Part shown: in pieces, positions 1-11,109 of the stretch
Layout: each line of letters opens with the position of its first letter
Numbering within the stretch: position 1 is the first letter of the stretch
NCBI GenBank assembly: GCA_905221615.1
Contig: CAJNDT010005479.1
Coordinates: forward strand, 62,001 to 126,000
Length of the DNA: 64,000 bases
Source of the DNA: Symbiodinium sp. CCMP2592
Taxonomy: Eukaryota > Sar > Dinophyceae > Suessiales > Symbiodiniaceae
Direction: 5' to 3'
The notes under the pieces: model-generated
What the model saw: only the letters and a program-made list of their open reading frames with translations
Databases searched by the model: none
Told to the model about the DNA's origin: nothing
Made by a program: the position numbers and the translations under genes

Positions 1-304
1 CGAAGTCGGAACCACCAATCAAAATCTGAAGGAAGAACAAGAAAGTCTGGTGTCAGAACACCACGAACCCTGCTGCCGAACAGCCACAACCATCCCGAAT
101 CACACATTACCAAAACACCAGCACCCAGTACACACATAGGTAAGCTTGAAAGATGAATGCCGGAATAGAGAATACAATGCTTCTCTGGCATTGTGCTGCA
201 CAGAAATCAGAAAGAAATGCTGTACCGTGTCCAGGAGACACACGGCTTGCTGAACAATCAATAATGCAGCCCAGTCGAATAGAACCGATAACCAATATAA
301 TATG

Positions 305-412
305 CGATTGACTTGACGATATACATCCTGCATTGCCTCAATCACCCCAGACTATGGGAATTATGGTATACTCCTCCTTATTATGGGTACTGCAGGATTT
401 AGATCATAAACT
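305..412. mobile_element. Small palindromic MITE-like element, copy 1
   Basis: The core runs 325-398. It begins ATCCTGCATTGCC and ends with the near inverse GGGTACTGCAGGAT. The interior holds TATGGGAATTATGGTATA followed by TTATTATGGG. The same core recurs at 10014-10084 and 47967-48034. This copy is the most diverged: one TIR mismatch on each side, and a weak outer arm. It lies just left of an ACC/GAC/ACA trinucleotide stretch. It has no coding capacity, so it is classed as a non-autonomous palindromic repeat. Mobility is inferred from copy number only. Confidence 0.7.
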
Positions 413-433
413 GTAGGCCAGATGAAACAGTGG

Positions 434-502
434 CATCGACACCGACGACGACCACAACGACGACCACAACGACCACCACAACATCGACATTCACAACAAC
501 AG
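434..502. repeat. Degenerate trinucleotide array (GAC/ACC/ACA)
   Basis: Imperfect run of GAC, ACC and ACA triplets immediately right of element copy 1. The Thr-rich and Arg/Cys-rich open frames over it are artefacts of the triplet repeat. Confidence 0.8.
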
Positions 503-2390
503 ACGGCAAGGCCCAGTACAGGAAAGGAGCAACGCATCTGAGGTATAATGACTTTTGTTATCGGGCTGATTCGACGTATGCTGCTGTTGATCATTGCTGG
601 TCGGGGGCAGATGGAGGTGGAGGCATGGTGATGACAAGGATTGGACGAGAAGCAGTCGCAACACCATGTTGGATTTCAACCTGGTTTTGCTGCCAAGATG
701 CCTGTGCGGGTGCACAGCTCGATCGAACAGGTGCTTACCCAATTCCTGCTGGGATTGGCAGCTCCTCGATGCAAGACCTGCGATCGGAGCAGGTTGACCA
801 GAAAATGGCCGGAGCAACTCGTACATCAGCGAGGGACGGTATTCGGATGCCTCGTTGTCAACCAGCAGGCAAGGAGCACTGGCAGTCGTCATTTGCCTTC
901 TCACACTCCGGGCTCTGAATCTCGGCACAGATTTTCCGAAGAGGATTTGATGTACTTTGCTGCCATGGATCGTATAGTGCTCCTCCCAAGTCTCTCCGTC
1001 CGTGAATGCGCCGGGCACGATTTGCCTGAAACGCTGCCCGCTGTTCAAGACACGCTTTCTCCCCTGCCCCATGAGACTTCAAAACTAGCACACACGGTCG
1101 GGAAACGATGCAAACCCGCAGGTTTCCGACAGAATTCAGGGAGAGACACAACTTAACATAGTTCGTACCGGGGCACGTGTTGCAGTGTGATCCTTGACGC
1201 TTCCACAGAATGTGATGAAAGCGCACGCGGCCGGGACCTCATGCAGGTGCTTGTGATACTGCGACTGGACCCCACTATCGCGAGAAACCCAATGCTAGGC
1301 ACCAAGACCTCTACAGCCAGATGCAGCCAGGACGCGAGGTCTATCATTGCCCCAAATGTCTGCATGCAGTGCCTGCGCGGGACTCAGACCCATCCGAACA
1401 CGCCTGCAGCGCATTTACGCTCCACCTGTGGACTGCTGCGTGGCGGCGCCAAGGCCCACCCCAGGCCTGGACAATCATGGCTTCAGACCCCACAAAGGCA
1501 CTGGCTGGTCATGCTGCCATGCCATCCATCTGCACTGCATATATCTTTCGATCACTACCTGACCTCCCTCCCTGCCACCAGTTAGCCTTTCCCTGAAGAT
1601 GAGGCTCTGCGTACGAGTATCTGCCTATATCCCTTGCAGGGCAGCTCGAACCGCAGGCTCCTTAACTTCTAGAATCGGGACACACCGGTCTCCCTGTCCT
1701 CGAATGAGATTCGGCCAGGAGCCCTCCTTGGAGAGTGCACGGTCGGCCTCACCAAGGTGCAGTTCCCACAGCAATCAATTGTCACAAGACCCTACCAGAG
1801 AACCCGCAGTGAACTCTCCAGCGCGATTGCCCCGACCTCGTGTGGCCAGAGCAACCTTTGCAACGCCTTCGGTGGCGCAGGAGCACCGACAGGAAAGCGC
1901 TCCCAGGCGGCCTGGCAAAAAGGAATCCTGGGACACTATACTTTCGGATGCTCTCTGAGCCTCTCTGTCTCAGCGCTCTGTTGCTACCGCCTTGTTGCTT
2001 ACCAGTGATTTCAATCAAAGAGCAATAAGGAGCACCTCTGCACGAGCAACAGGAAAACGGCCTTCGTGACGGAGACATAGAAGCGAGGGCCGCTGTTGGA
2101 CCAAGGCGCCTGCACAAAAGGGTTTGTAACCGCGATCCGACACAGCGGCAGCAGCTGTTCCATGGAAGCAGATGCTGACCCCTCACAGCTTGGCTCTGCT
2201 TGTCTGAAGTTACCGAATAAACAACACGTTCCTCCCAACTGCCGCGAAAAAAAATATCACTTACGTCCCGACTCAATTTGAGCTCAGGGGAATCCCATCA
2301 CCTCTTCTTCTTCTGACGGCGGTGGACAGTAGACGGCAACACCTCCAGCAGCAATGAGCGAATTGACAATAAACGGGTGCTTGATGTCAT
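503..2390. other. No securely supported gene; one possible minus-strand helical exon
   Basis: Open frames of 120-190 codons exist on both strands, but none shows a recognisable domain. On the minus strand about 1061-993 reads EKACLEQRAAFQANRARR. This resembles the coiled-coil exons further right and could be a 3' exon of that gene. Everything else here is uninformative by eye. Confidence 0.3.
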
Positions 2391-2499
2391 CTTCACTGGT
2401 CCCTGCAGCCACTACAGTACCAGCCTTTGGCCCACAAGCGCCGTGTTACTTCCTCTGCGGCTTCGCCACCAGGGCGGTCGCCAAGGTGCCTGAATCGGC

Positions 2500-3330
2500 C
2501 CAGCAACGGCCACTGACACAAACACGGTGCCTCAATGGGACCAGAGACCTTCATCAACTCTCGGCTCAAGCGCATCTCAAGCGCGTCCAAGGTGCCAAGT
2601 GTCTCGCAGCTTCTCCAGCTGATGCTCAACCTCCTACATGAACTGGTGGGATTTGGCAAGCCGGGATGCCCACTCTTGCTAATGCGGCACTGAATGAAAA
2701 AGGGTGCAACCTTCCTCGTGGTGGAGGTCATACATTTCCTCAACGAAGGATATCAACTCCCAGACCTTTGCGCATAAAAGGGCGTGAATTCTGCACTTGA
2801 GTCTACTCAGGCTGATTGCTGGCAAGGAGCCCAAGGCAGGGGCGAGAACTCCAGGAAGCCCTGTGCGGTGCACGCAGTTTTTCAGCCGCCCGGCCGCCTC
2901 AAGACTCAAGGTCCCATTACGTGCCTTGCCAACCAGCTGGCCGAGCTCACCCGCCAGCTTGAAGCCCACATCTCTTTGCGGTTCCTTGCGACGCGAAGCT
3001 GGTCTGAGTCCGAATCGAGCCAGGTCTTCATGTCACATCGAAAGCCTGTGGTGAGCACCCAAACAGCTCGGTCTCCACAGCACAGGGCACAGGCAACTAC
3101 AGGCCAGGAGTCGACCTCTTGACTTTGGCCACATGGGTTGGCCTGCAAAGCCACACAAACACACACACACACACACACACACTCACTGGAGCATGTCATG
3201 TTACCACTCTGCCGCCGGCCTTCTGCCGCTTTTTCCGGCTTGTTACGCCATTCTCCGCGCAAGCCTTGGAAGCGTGATGCAGGCGGATCTGGCATCGCAC
3301 CGACTGTCTCTTTAAAGCCATGAAGCATGT
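2500..3330 (-). CDS. Candidate helical exons, 3' part of the left coiled-coil gene (partial)
   Basis: Three minus-strand segments look coding. About 3290-3190 is a charged stretch including EWRNKPEKAAEGRRQ. About 2969-2690 contains KLAGELGQLVGKARNG and later WELISFVEEMYDLHHEE. About 2640-2500 includes TLDALEMRLSRELMKV. All are Leu/Glu/Lys/Arg rich with heptad-like spacing, as in the coiled-coil segments from 4 to 14.7 kb on the same strand. Joining them needs splicing that was not resolved. They could be the C-terminal region of the large coiled-coil protein or a separate gene. No catalytic motif is visible. Confidence 0.4.
3152..3184. repeat. (CA)n microsatellite
   Basis: About 33 bp of alternating C and A, almost perfect, in a probable intron. 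Confidence 0.95.
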
Positions 3331-3912
3331 TTGCCTGCTGCGGTCATCTGCGCGGCACGGGCTCAGAGCTGAAGTGGCGACGGAAGTAAGGGATGTCTCT
3401 CGCTGTCTCATGAGGTTTTCTCTCACTCAACTACTTTCGTCTTCTAAAACTTGTCTTGGGTCTGTACACATGCTGCAGGACTACCTCGCCGCACGCCGAT
3501 GTCGTGCCGTAGCTGCTCTGTGCGACGTTGCCTCAGTCAAAGCAGATCACACAAGCTTCGACTTGAAGCTGTAACCTGCAAAAATGCTGACGTGTAGTTT
3601 CGAACTGAAGCGTTTGCGGCCAAGGAGTATGAGAAAACGCTGAAATCAGCAGGGATGTGCTGACGGCGTGGAGCATACTGAGCGTCGGATTATGAGGGTA
3701 AGTGCTCCATGCACCGGCAAAGCCTCTCTGCACATGCAAGGTGATTCAAGCAAGACGACTCAAGCACCGATTCAATCACGGAGGTTCGATACTGAGGTGC
3801 TGGAGGTGCAGTGGGGATCGATCGTCACCACTCCCTCTAGCGGGCTATGCAATGGCCCACTACATCTTCGAGAAAACCTGGGGTGAACAACCATACAAGA
3901 CAAGGATTCGCC

Positions 3913-4400
3913 CTAAGTCCAACAGCCGAGCTTCGATCCTTTCCGGCACAAGAAACAGACCCCGTCAAGATGCTGCCAAGCGGCATTCTCTCGAGGCTCT
4001 CGGCGATTCCTGCTCTTGCACCGCTGCTGGCAAGCCTCGAGGCTGGCTATGCACACACTCGGTGGAGATACATCGTCATCCGAAAGGTCTCTAGTTTCGT
4101 GAGGAGTGAAGGGGCCTGGTACGGATTTCGTTGCGGAAGGCTGCTTAACGATCAACTTGGGAAACACGAACAGAGATCAGCGTGCTGCGAAGGCATGTTA
4201 GCAAGCTCAGCCAACTGCTGCTTCAGCCACCGATTCTCGCTCTCAGCCAGGTCCAGAGCGCGCTGGTGACCTCACTGCCGGGCCGTCCAAGTCGCCGCCG
4301 TCGAACCAAGTCATGTCGTCACCTCTTTGAGGCTCCCCACGCTCCATCTCGATCTTCTTGCGCTCCCGAGTGGCAGCCAGGATCTGGCAATCACAAGTCG
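3913..4400 (-). CDS. Coiled-coil exons of the left gene (partial)
   Basis: On the minus strand about 4385-4325 reads ILAATRERKKIEMERGEPQR. About 4260-4190, in another frame, reads RALDLAESENRWLKQQLAEL, a textbook heptad pattern. The frame change needs an intron between them, and AGGTGAC and GGCAG/CACCAG signals are present. About 4060-3990 (SLEACQQRCKSRNRREPREN) may be a further exon. The family is not identifiable because coiled coils are compositional. The same strand and style as 7-14.7 kb suggests one long gene. Confidence 0.5.
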
Positions 4401-4816
4401 ACAGCGCGGGACCTACTGCAAATCTACGGTCCGCACTTCCTGTCCTTGCCTCAACATGCATAAGTGCCTAGCATTCATCAGCATGCTCAGGTTGCACAAT
4501 ATGCTGACAGTTTCACCGCACGCCGCACACATACAAGTACAGCCAGCGCACTGCAGCCACACCGGCTGCAGATGTTGCGGGTGCTCGTGCAAGAAATTTG
4601 CACTTCCTAAATCGCTGGCCAAATGCTACCGTACAGAGCCGGACATTCCGCTGCTGCTCCTCCAGGGTGCTGCGTGCGGTAGCCGTTTAATTTGATGCTT
4701 CATGAGAGTTTTATAAAAATTCGCCCCAGACACACCCACATGCAACGTGCCTCCTCGTTCTGGCGCTGGCTTAGGCGCAACTCAGCATCCTTTCGCGGCC
4801 ACGCAGTAAGGGCTAA

Positions 4817-5470
4817 TCAAATGGGACTTTCAGACAGGGGCTTCTTGTTTTGGGCCTTTGCAAATGTTTTTTCCGGATGCCCTGCACACGACCGCTGTGT
4901 GCGCTTTGGCGTCTCTCTGCATGACTCTGAAAATGATCCGGGAAATGGAAACATACTATGCATCTGGGTTTCTCGCGGTGTGGTCTTGATTCCACTCTGC
5001 GGCTGCAAAGTATCTCTTAGTAGTAACTGGCAACCAGCATGGTATGCCACGTCCTCTCCTTTTCCTGTTTGAAAGATACGGTCCTTATAGGCTGAGGCAA
5101 AGACGACGTTGTGGATTGGGTCGTTCACGGGTTGCGTGAAGACTTCCGCAAGCTGCTTGTGCTGTAGGGCTTGAAGAGAATCTGATGGGAGCTTGAGTTT
5201 TCCTGCGGTGTGGTATACCTCCTGGCAAAAAGCTCGTGAATAATATGGCGCCTGAATACTCACTATTCTTCCGAGAAACCGGAGGATACAATCTGCCTGT
5301 TGGAGCCGCGTGTCGCTTAGAGTAAGCATCGGGCCCAGGATTGCTTGGAAAACTGAACATCCTCGTCCTTTCCTTTTGGGGGATAGGGCACTCCCATGCT
5401 TCAGAGCCTTACAGGACGTGTTCCAGGAGACCATGGATCCTAAATGTTCGGTCTGTGGTGTGGTGGGCAA
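4817..5470 (-). CDS. Uninterrupted 217-codon ORF, unknown protein
   Basis: This is the longest open frame in the window that is not made by a microsatellite. Its composition is balanced. About residues 50-150 look like a folded protein (for example RLQQADCILRFLGRIVSIQA, then HKQLAEVFTQPVNDP and KGEDVAYHAGCQLLLRD). No family was recognised. It is unusual here because neighbouring genes are split into short exons. It may be an intronless insertion, a retrocopy or a chance frame. A frame of this length is expected roughly once in several windows of this size, so chance is not excluded. The true start is unknown. Confidence 0.35.
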   Translation of the reverse strand: MPTTPQTEHLGSMVSWNTSCKALKHGSALSPKRKGRGCSVFQAILGPMLTLSDTRLQQADCILRFLGRIVSIQAPYYSRAFCQEVYHTAGKLKLPSDSLQALQHKQLAEVFTQPVNDPIHNVVFASAYKDRIFQTGKGEDVAYHAGCQLLLRDTLQPQSGIKTTPRETQMHSMFPFPGSFSESCRETPKRTQRSCAGHPEKTFAKAQNKKPLSESPI

Positions 5471-5845
5471 CTACAATAAGGGCTCTTTTTTCCTGAATCC
5501 ATACAAGGATCCCCGACTTTCTGAAACTTCCACAGCCACGGCTGCAAAATGTTTCCGAGCCTGGTAGGAAGCCGTGCTTGCGTCGCCGAGCATCAACTGC
5601 ATGTTTCAGTACGGTTCCTAAAGGATCCTATAAGGGTTACTTCTGAAAGGTTACTATACGGGTTTCGTTTCAGTGGCACCAAGCTATCTCACAGATCTTG
5701 GGTACTTTCGGAGATCTACTGGGTTGCCAGCCTTGAAACCCGACCACATAAAGGCACCATACTTTCCACAAACAAACAGCCTGACATGCACAACAGCCTG
5801 AAAACGATGGAAGGGTAACTGCATCTAGCCGAACACAGGCACAAG

Positions 5846-6256
5846 CTACAAGTATGTCCTGATCCACACACCTGCCCTGCCCGCCTGTCCCATGACCACC
5901 TGGGAAAGGTCAGCGTTTGCAGCTGAGTCTGATGCGCCTCGGATGAATTCTGCGTCAGGCTTCATCGTCTTTCCGACGTGGCGTTCACACGGGTCTAGAT
6001 GCAAGCGCGTTGCTACCATATGACAGCAACATAGAATCCTCGCCATGATAAGAAACATCGTTGCCACGACCAGGAAACAGGTCAACCAAGACGGTTCTAG
6101 ACCCTTCTGCCGGCTGAGAATGCTACTGATGCATGTGACCATGTGCAGTTGCGGCACGCCGGTGGTTGCTCGCTTGCGCTCGAAGCATCCTGGCTCAAAG
6201 TTGCAAGGACGTTGCAAGAAGTACGTACACACGACTGTTGTCTGGCTCTTGGCCAT
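5846..6256 (-). CDS. Candidate exon with one hydrophobic segment
   Basis: An open frame of 136 codons with a probable membrane helix near residues 58-80 (LTCFLVVATMFLIMARILCC). A polar tail follows containing KPDAEFIRGASDSAANADLS. The composition is protein-like, but there is no recognised domain. It may be an exon of the 217-codon ORF neighbourhood or of the coiled-coil gene. Confidence 0.35.
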   Translation of the reverse strand: MAKSQTTVVCTYFLQRPCNFEPGCFERKRATTGVPQLHMVTCISSILSRQKGLEPSWLTCFLVVATMFLIMARILCCCHMVATRLHLDPCERHVGKTMKPDAEFIRGASDSAANADLSQVVMGQAGRAGVWIRTYL

Positions 6257-6517
6257 CGATGCTCTGTGCAGTACTCCACTTTTGCTTGTACAACCAGACT
6301 TCCTTCTTTCGAGACATCTGTCAGTGACTCTTCCGGAAGATACTGGACACCAGGGTGTGCGGTTACAAGAAGAACAAAAATGAACTGGTCACAGTGGTAC
6401 AATGAAAAACAGCAGGAATCTATTTGCCGCATGAGTTCTGGCAGAAGGTAATGCAGCAACCCTGCTCGGACAGAAAAGAAATGAGGCCGAGACATAGATA
6501 CCGTCGTAGACACGTTA

Positions 6518-7010
6518 CATACACCTATACCTATACCTGTACCCATACCTATACCCGTGAACATACACATATACCTTTGCCTATACATACATCAAAGATG
6601 TATGTGCGAATATATATATATATATATACATAAATATGTGTGTATATATATATATACATATATACATATATATATATATACATATAGTGTACATATACAT
6701 ACACAGAAACACAAATCCACATACATATATATATATATATATTTATATGTATATACATACATATATATATATATATGTAATATATGTATACACACGCACG
6801 CGCGCACGTGAACGTACACATGCAAATACACATAAACATGTACATACACATGCACATATGCGGATCCCGACAAATGCACCTGGCCAGTGCACCCCCTCAC
6901 ATACATGCGCTCATACATACATACATACATACATGCATACATACATACATACATACATACACACAGACATGCATACAGACAGACATACAGACATGCATCG
7001 TACAAGCATG
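6518..7010. repeat. Compound microsatellite: ACCTAT hexamers, (TA)n, (CATA)n, CAGA
   Basis: Starts with imperfect ACCTAT units (6518-6560). Several (TA)n/(TATACA)n tracts follow (6609-6780), then ACGC-rich sequence, then a long (CATA)n block (6914-6965) grading into CAGACATG units. Frames on both strands give Tyr/Ile/His-rich artefacts. Probably intronic in the coiled-coil gene. Confidence 0.95.
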
Positions 7011-7024
7011 CATGCAAGCCTCCA

Positions 7025-7415
7025 TACCCACGAACCGAAAGGCAAAGTGCGCGCTTGTTTCAGAGCCTTTTCGAAAATGCTGACAGGATCTCGCCTCTCG
7101 CGCTCGAAGAAAAGCTCAGCCTCCAAAGCTTCTCGCTCCTGACATGGAGCCCCGTCTCCTCGCCAAAACAAACTCTGCTGACTCGGCGCCTTCTGCCGTT
7201 GCGCTGCAAGATGTTCAAGCTCCATCTGCATGGTGCTGCTTGCCTAAGCGTCAGAGTACTCATAATAAGTGGATTCCGGATGAATCTCTACACAAAAGTG
7301 GCCGAAGCAATTATGCATCGCAATCGTATCGGCTTGAGTGCAGAATCGACGAGCCTGCAGTGTTTGCGAGCGCCTTTCCTCCACCTCCTTCTGCGCTGAA
7401 GAAAAAGCAGCGGCC
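7025..7415 (-). CDS. Coiled-coil exons of the left gene (partial)
   Basis: A minus-strand exon starts just after TTTCACGCAG at about 7413. It reads AAAFSSAQKEVEERRSQTLQ, a strong heptad pattern after a good acceptor. About 7231-7030 has QMELEHLAAQRQK and then REALEAELFFERERRD and SIFEKALKQARTLPFG, probably two exons with a short intron inside. The role is structural or scaffold by inference. It is part of the series of coil exons running to 14.7 kb. Confidence 0.6.
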
Positions 7416-7787
7416 TGCGTGAAAATGCAGATGAAGTGACCTACACTAGCCCAAGAGCCCTCTCCCCCTCACACTCCTCCACGGGCCCTCTGCGGAAGAA
7501 ATACATAGTACAGTTGGGTGAGGTAGTCAGGCTACTCGCCAAACTTTCTTCCCGGGCATGAATGCTGATGTGCAAATCCACGATAAAATGGCCAATCCAC
7601 ATGATGATAATGCGACTGAACATGATAATAGCAATGGTAATACTAAGGACAACAAATTGAAAACAAAAACAGTAGTAGTAATCAGTCCTGAGAGAACGAC
7701 AATCAAAATGACTGCAACGATGGCAACAGTAATGACAATATTCATGCAAATGCTGGCAATTATCATTCAAAAAATCGTTTGAGATGC

Positions 7788-7985
7788 TGTGTCGTTTTTT
7801 TAATTCTCCTCTGCTGTCTCAAGAAATTCTCGGCAATCCTCTGTATGCGCTTATGCTCCGGATTTCTCCCAAATCTGACAAATCCTGAAGGAGCTCTCCA
7901 GGGGCAAACATGAGGAGACGGCCTGTCTTTCCAAGGCCTTTTGCACTGGAGCGCAAAGTCCTTTGACCTGGTTTTGCATATACAG
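7788..7985 (-). CDS. Coiled-coil exons of the left gene (partial)
   Basis: The minus strand reads VKGLCAPVQKALERQAVSS at about 7980-7920. In another frame at about 7880-7788 it reads NPEHKRIQRIAENFLRQQRR followed by IKKTTQHLKRFFE. The basic heptad-like segment is convincing as coding. The frame change implies a short intron whose sites were not fixed. Confidence 0.5.
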
Positions 7986-7987
7986 AT

Positions 7988-8165
7988 ATTTCATATGTAT
8001 GTGTATGTGCATGTGTATGTGTATAGATATATGTGTCTGCGTGTAACATGAACATGTTTGTGTAAGTATACACATATGTATTCATGTATGCGGCGTGTCT
8101 GTAGTCGCACAAAACAGTGTGTCTTATGTATTTTCTATGTGTATATATATATATATATATATAGT
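7988..8165. repeat. (ATGTGT)n and (TA)n microsatellite
   Basis: Imperfect TATGTG units at 7988-8047, mixed AT/GT sequence, then (TA)n at about 8143-8163. Confidence 0.9.
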
Positions 8166-8649
8166 ATCTGTATAGTTGATACAGATACAGATGCAGATAT
8201 ATGAACCGATGCATTCTGACATCCAAAAGGCAAGTATGCAGAAATCACTAACGACTACACTACCCGTTCCCTTTCCGTTCATGCTGGCATGTTGGTCTCG
8301 AATGCATGATGCTTCATTGTGTGATGTGAGCTCTTGATCCTTCCCCCTTGCCCTCCAGGAATGAAGGTGAGGCTATGGAAGTCAGAGTTGTGCTCAGGAA
8401 ACGATCGATGGTGTAGAAGGACCCAGTGAACGTCGAAAAGCTGCAGCGGGAGGGCACCCCAGGTCCAAGGCTAAGCACGGCCTTGTCTCCCAGCAGGGGA
8501 TTTCTAAAGCTTGGCTGGAGCCACCCCAGACCGCGCAAGCCTCTGGCTCGAAGTTCACGCTGGTGCACTGCTTATATCTGCTTATCATACGTTGAAACCC
8601 TTTAACGATGCTGCGCCTCGCTTGGCTCTACCTTCCAACTGTGACAGCA

Positions 8650-9048
8650 TGAGAGAATGCACGGGTAAGGACTTCCAAGTGCGGGACCTCGTCAATCTGT
8701 GACTCCAGAAGCTGCGCCTTGCGCCGTGTCTCCACCACGGCTTGCGAGACCTGGAGCCACTGCCACGAGGCCCAGGCTTCCCCCGGGCGTGGATGCGTCT
8801 GCGGATGGCGCCTCTGTCTGCGATGCTTCGGCCGCAGCCTGAACGTCCTGCATCTTGGCCTCCAGCAGGTCCTGCCAGGCTGCACAGAACAGCAGCTTCG
8901 GAGGACATGCTACTGGGACGGGGTCGGCGAACCAGAAAGTTCTCTGAAGCTTGGTGGCTGCAGAGCGGGCTTGGCGCCGGAACCTGATCCGGGCCGGAAG
9001 TAACCATCGCCGACACGACGTCGTCTTAAGAAGCGCTTCCGCCGGCAT
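8650..9048 (-). CDS. Coiled-coil exons of the left gene (partial)
   Basis: About 9000-8960 reads RQARSAATKLQRTFW. About 8890-8790 reads AWQDLLEAKMQDVQAAAEAS followed by a Thr/Ser/Pro stretch. About 8765-8650, in another frame, reads WLQVSQAVVETRRKAQLLES followed by QIDE. The segments alternate frames, so introns separate them. A Glu/Ala/Gln-rich helical rod with a flexible Pro/Ser linker is the simplest reading. Confidence 0.6.
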
Positions 9049-9050
9049 CA

Positions 9051-9420
9051 GTCCTTCTTCCTCGTAGTTTCCTTAACTTGATCCTGAAAGGTCTCAGTAA
9101 CAGCATGCCAGATGAACAGAGCAGCTCCGTCAAGGCCATCAGCAGCCGGAGGGTTCCGTTGCGACTAGAACCGACCCGGCCTTGAGGCTCCTCACCTCCT
9201 GGGCCCAAGAGTTTCGGGCCTCCTTCATCGCATCCCGGGCTTCCGACTGCAGGCTTTGCGTCAGCTCATGCTGTGCCTTCCACATTGACCGTTCCTGACG
9301 TGGCTTCTGCAGCGAGCAACAGACTGCGAGACCCGCAAAGCTTGCAGAGCGACGTTGCAGCTGGAGAAAAGATAAGAACCGAGGCTCTCGTTCCAGGGAA
9401 GCTTTGTCCCTTTGCAAACT
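9051..9420 (-). CDS. Coiled-coil exons of the left gene (partial)
   Basis: About 9420-9385 reads LQRDKASLERE. About 9310-9170 reads QKPRQERSMWKAQHELTQSL and continues QSEARDAMKEARNSWAQEVR. About 9125-9060, in another frame, reads ALFIWHAVTETFQDQVKETT. Strong charge periodicity; no domain beyond coiled coil. Confidence 0.6.
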
Positions 9421-9796
9421 TGCCTTGCAAGAACAGGGCAGATACAAATCTCACGTGGATCACCCATGAGTCGCTCACTTTCTCCCAGATGTGCCCTGGA
9501 GCTACAAGCACTACTGGTAGGTATCTCGGATCAAGCTCCAGGGCCCAATCAGGGTTTTCCCCATGTTTCTCCTAGCATATTGAAAGAACTCTTTGAGCAC
9601 ATATCTACATCATGCTACATCTGCGACTCATGTTCAATTCAATGTGGTGCTTCTGGTGCTACTCGTGCCGCAAGGTAAATGGGCATGCCTCACCAATAGC
9701 CTGCTGATCGATGTTATGGGCATCGCTGGGGTATCGCGCGCGGTATCAGCAGCAATTTATGCAAAAAGGACGGCAGAAGCACTAGCAGTAGCAGCC

Positions 9797-9965
9797 GTCG
9801 TCGTCCTCGTGGGTGGTGGCCGTGGTCGTCGGTGTCGACGGGGTCGTCCTGGCCTTCGTGGTCGTCGTCGCCGTGAGGGTCCGAATCGTCGCCGTGGTCG
9901 TCTTGGTCATGGCCGTGGTGGTTGTAGTAGTGGTAGTGGTAGTGGTGGTAGTAGTAGTGGTAGTG

Positions 9966-9997
<32 letters not shown>
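9797..9997. repeat. Trinucleotide array (GTC/GGT grading to GTA)
   Basis: A degenerate GTC/CGT/GGT array becomes a cleaner (GTA)n run toward the right. It ends directly at palindromic element copy 2. The His/Tyr, Thr and Val frames over it are artefacts. Confidence 0.95.
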
Positions 9998-9998
<1 letters not shown>

Positions 9999-10100
9999 CG
10001 GTTGATGATATACATCCTGCATTACCTTAAGGACCCTAAGCTATAGGAATTATGGTATATTCCTTATTATGGGTAATGCAGGATTTATATGATCATCATT
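9998..10100. mobile_element. Small palindromic MITE-like element, copy 2
   Basis: The core runs 10014-10084: ATCCTGCATTACC on the left, GGTAATGCAGGAT on the right, a perfect 13-bp TIR. The left outer arm ACGGTTGATGATA is shared with copy 3. A nested inverted repeat GGAAT...ATTCC lies in the interior. It is flanked on both sides by (GTA)n in the same orientation, so it sits inside a trinucleotide array. No ORF of its own. Confidence 0.85.
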
Positions 10101-10101
10101 C

Positions 10102-10103
<2 letters not shown>

Positions 10104-10156
<53 letters not shown>

Positions 10157-10161
10157 CATCT

Positions 10162-10195
<34 letters not shown>

Positions 10196-10290
10196 CATCA
10201 TCAGCAGTCGTCGTCGTAGTAGTAGTAGTAGCAGTAGTAGCAGAAGTAGCAGAAGTAGTCGAAGTAGTCGTAGTTGTAGCGGGAGTAGGG
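10104..10290. repeat. (TAG)n trinucleotide array
   Basis: Nearly pure TAG/GTA triplets with a few AGC and CGT interruptions, immediately right of element copy 2. Poly-Ser and poly-Leu frames here are artefacts. Confidence 0.95.
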
Positions 10291-10414
10291 TAGCAGCAGG
10301 AGCAGGAGCAGTCCAAAGGTCTTGAAGCAAGGGATTGTCCCCGTTGCGCTTTACAAAGCTCATGAAGATTAACTAAAACAGGAACCCCTGAAAGATTGCG
10401 GAGATGAACACAGA

Positions 10415-10993
10415 GACTTGCGGTATTTCTTCAAGTGCACCTCTTGCAAGTGAAGTTGAGAGCAGCGGGCTCGGTTTTCGGCCAGCTCCTGCAACAGCAA
10501 ACTGGCACCTCCATGTCAACTCAGCCAAAGCTGGCAGTCGCAAGTGCAGAGATGAGGGCTGCAAGGCGGTAGAGACTAAGCTAACAATTTCGAAAGTGAG
10601 CCAGTTGACCGAGCCAACAGTCCTTCTCCAATGTGTCCAACACATCCTCCAATTCGCCAAACTCTGCCTGACAAGCCCAGAGACTCCTAGTAGCGTTGCT
10701 AGTGCAAGTGCTGGTGCAGTTTCGGAAAGTGAATTTCGACGAAAACGGTGAATACCTCAATGCGCTTCTGGGAGCATGCCATTCCAAAAACATTGGCATG
10801 CAACCTCAGATTACGCGCGGCATATCCTAGCTCAGCCAGGAACCCTTTCATCAAGACCACTGTCTCCCGGTTCTGAGACAATCGGCAAGAATGCAATCCT
10901 ACCTGATTCACATGAGATTGACAAAGACTTCAACAGGATGCAACTCCTCGGCAGTGCGGCTCGCAAGCTGAAGACGTTGCATAGACTCGTTCA
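10415..10993 (-). CDS. Four coiled-coil exons of the left gene (partial)
   Basis: From 5' to 3' on the minus strand there are four segments. About 10993-10915: AAVNESMQRLQLASRTAEEL. About 10890-10715: NRETVVLMKGFLAELGYAAR, then an aromatic tail. About 10690-10585: WACQAEFGELEDVLDTLEKD. About 10490-10415, after the acceptor GTTGCAG: ELAENRARCSQLHLQEVHLK. Each is open in one frame and heptad-like. Intron boundaries other than the last acceptor are approximate. Confidence 0.6.
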
Positions 10994-11109
10994 CTGCAGC
11001 TCAAGAAAGCACAAAGGATGGGCGCAAAGCAACAGAAGAGCGGGGAGCGGTGCTTAGTCAGTGATGCACAGCAGAGAGTTATGGCAGAACAGGTCGAAGA
11101 GCAGACCGT

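Noticed and set aside
491-1156. Overlapping 193-codon minus and 171-codon plus frames as genes
   Set aside because: Both strands are open, neither has a domain or splice context, and the minus frame partly covers a triplet repeat.
6549-7142. Tyr/Ile/Cys/His-rich frames of 80-170 codons
   Set aside because: They come from TA, CATA and ACCTAT microsatellites.
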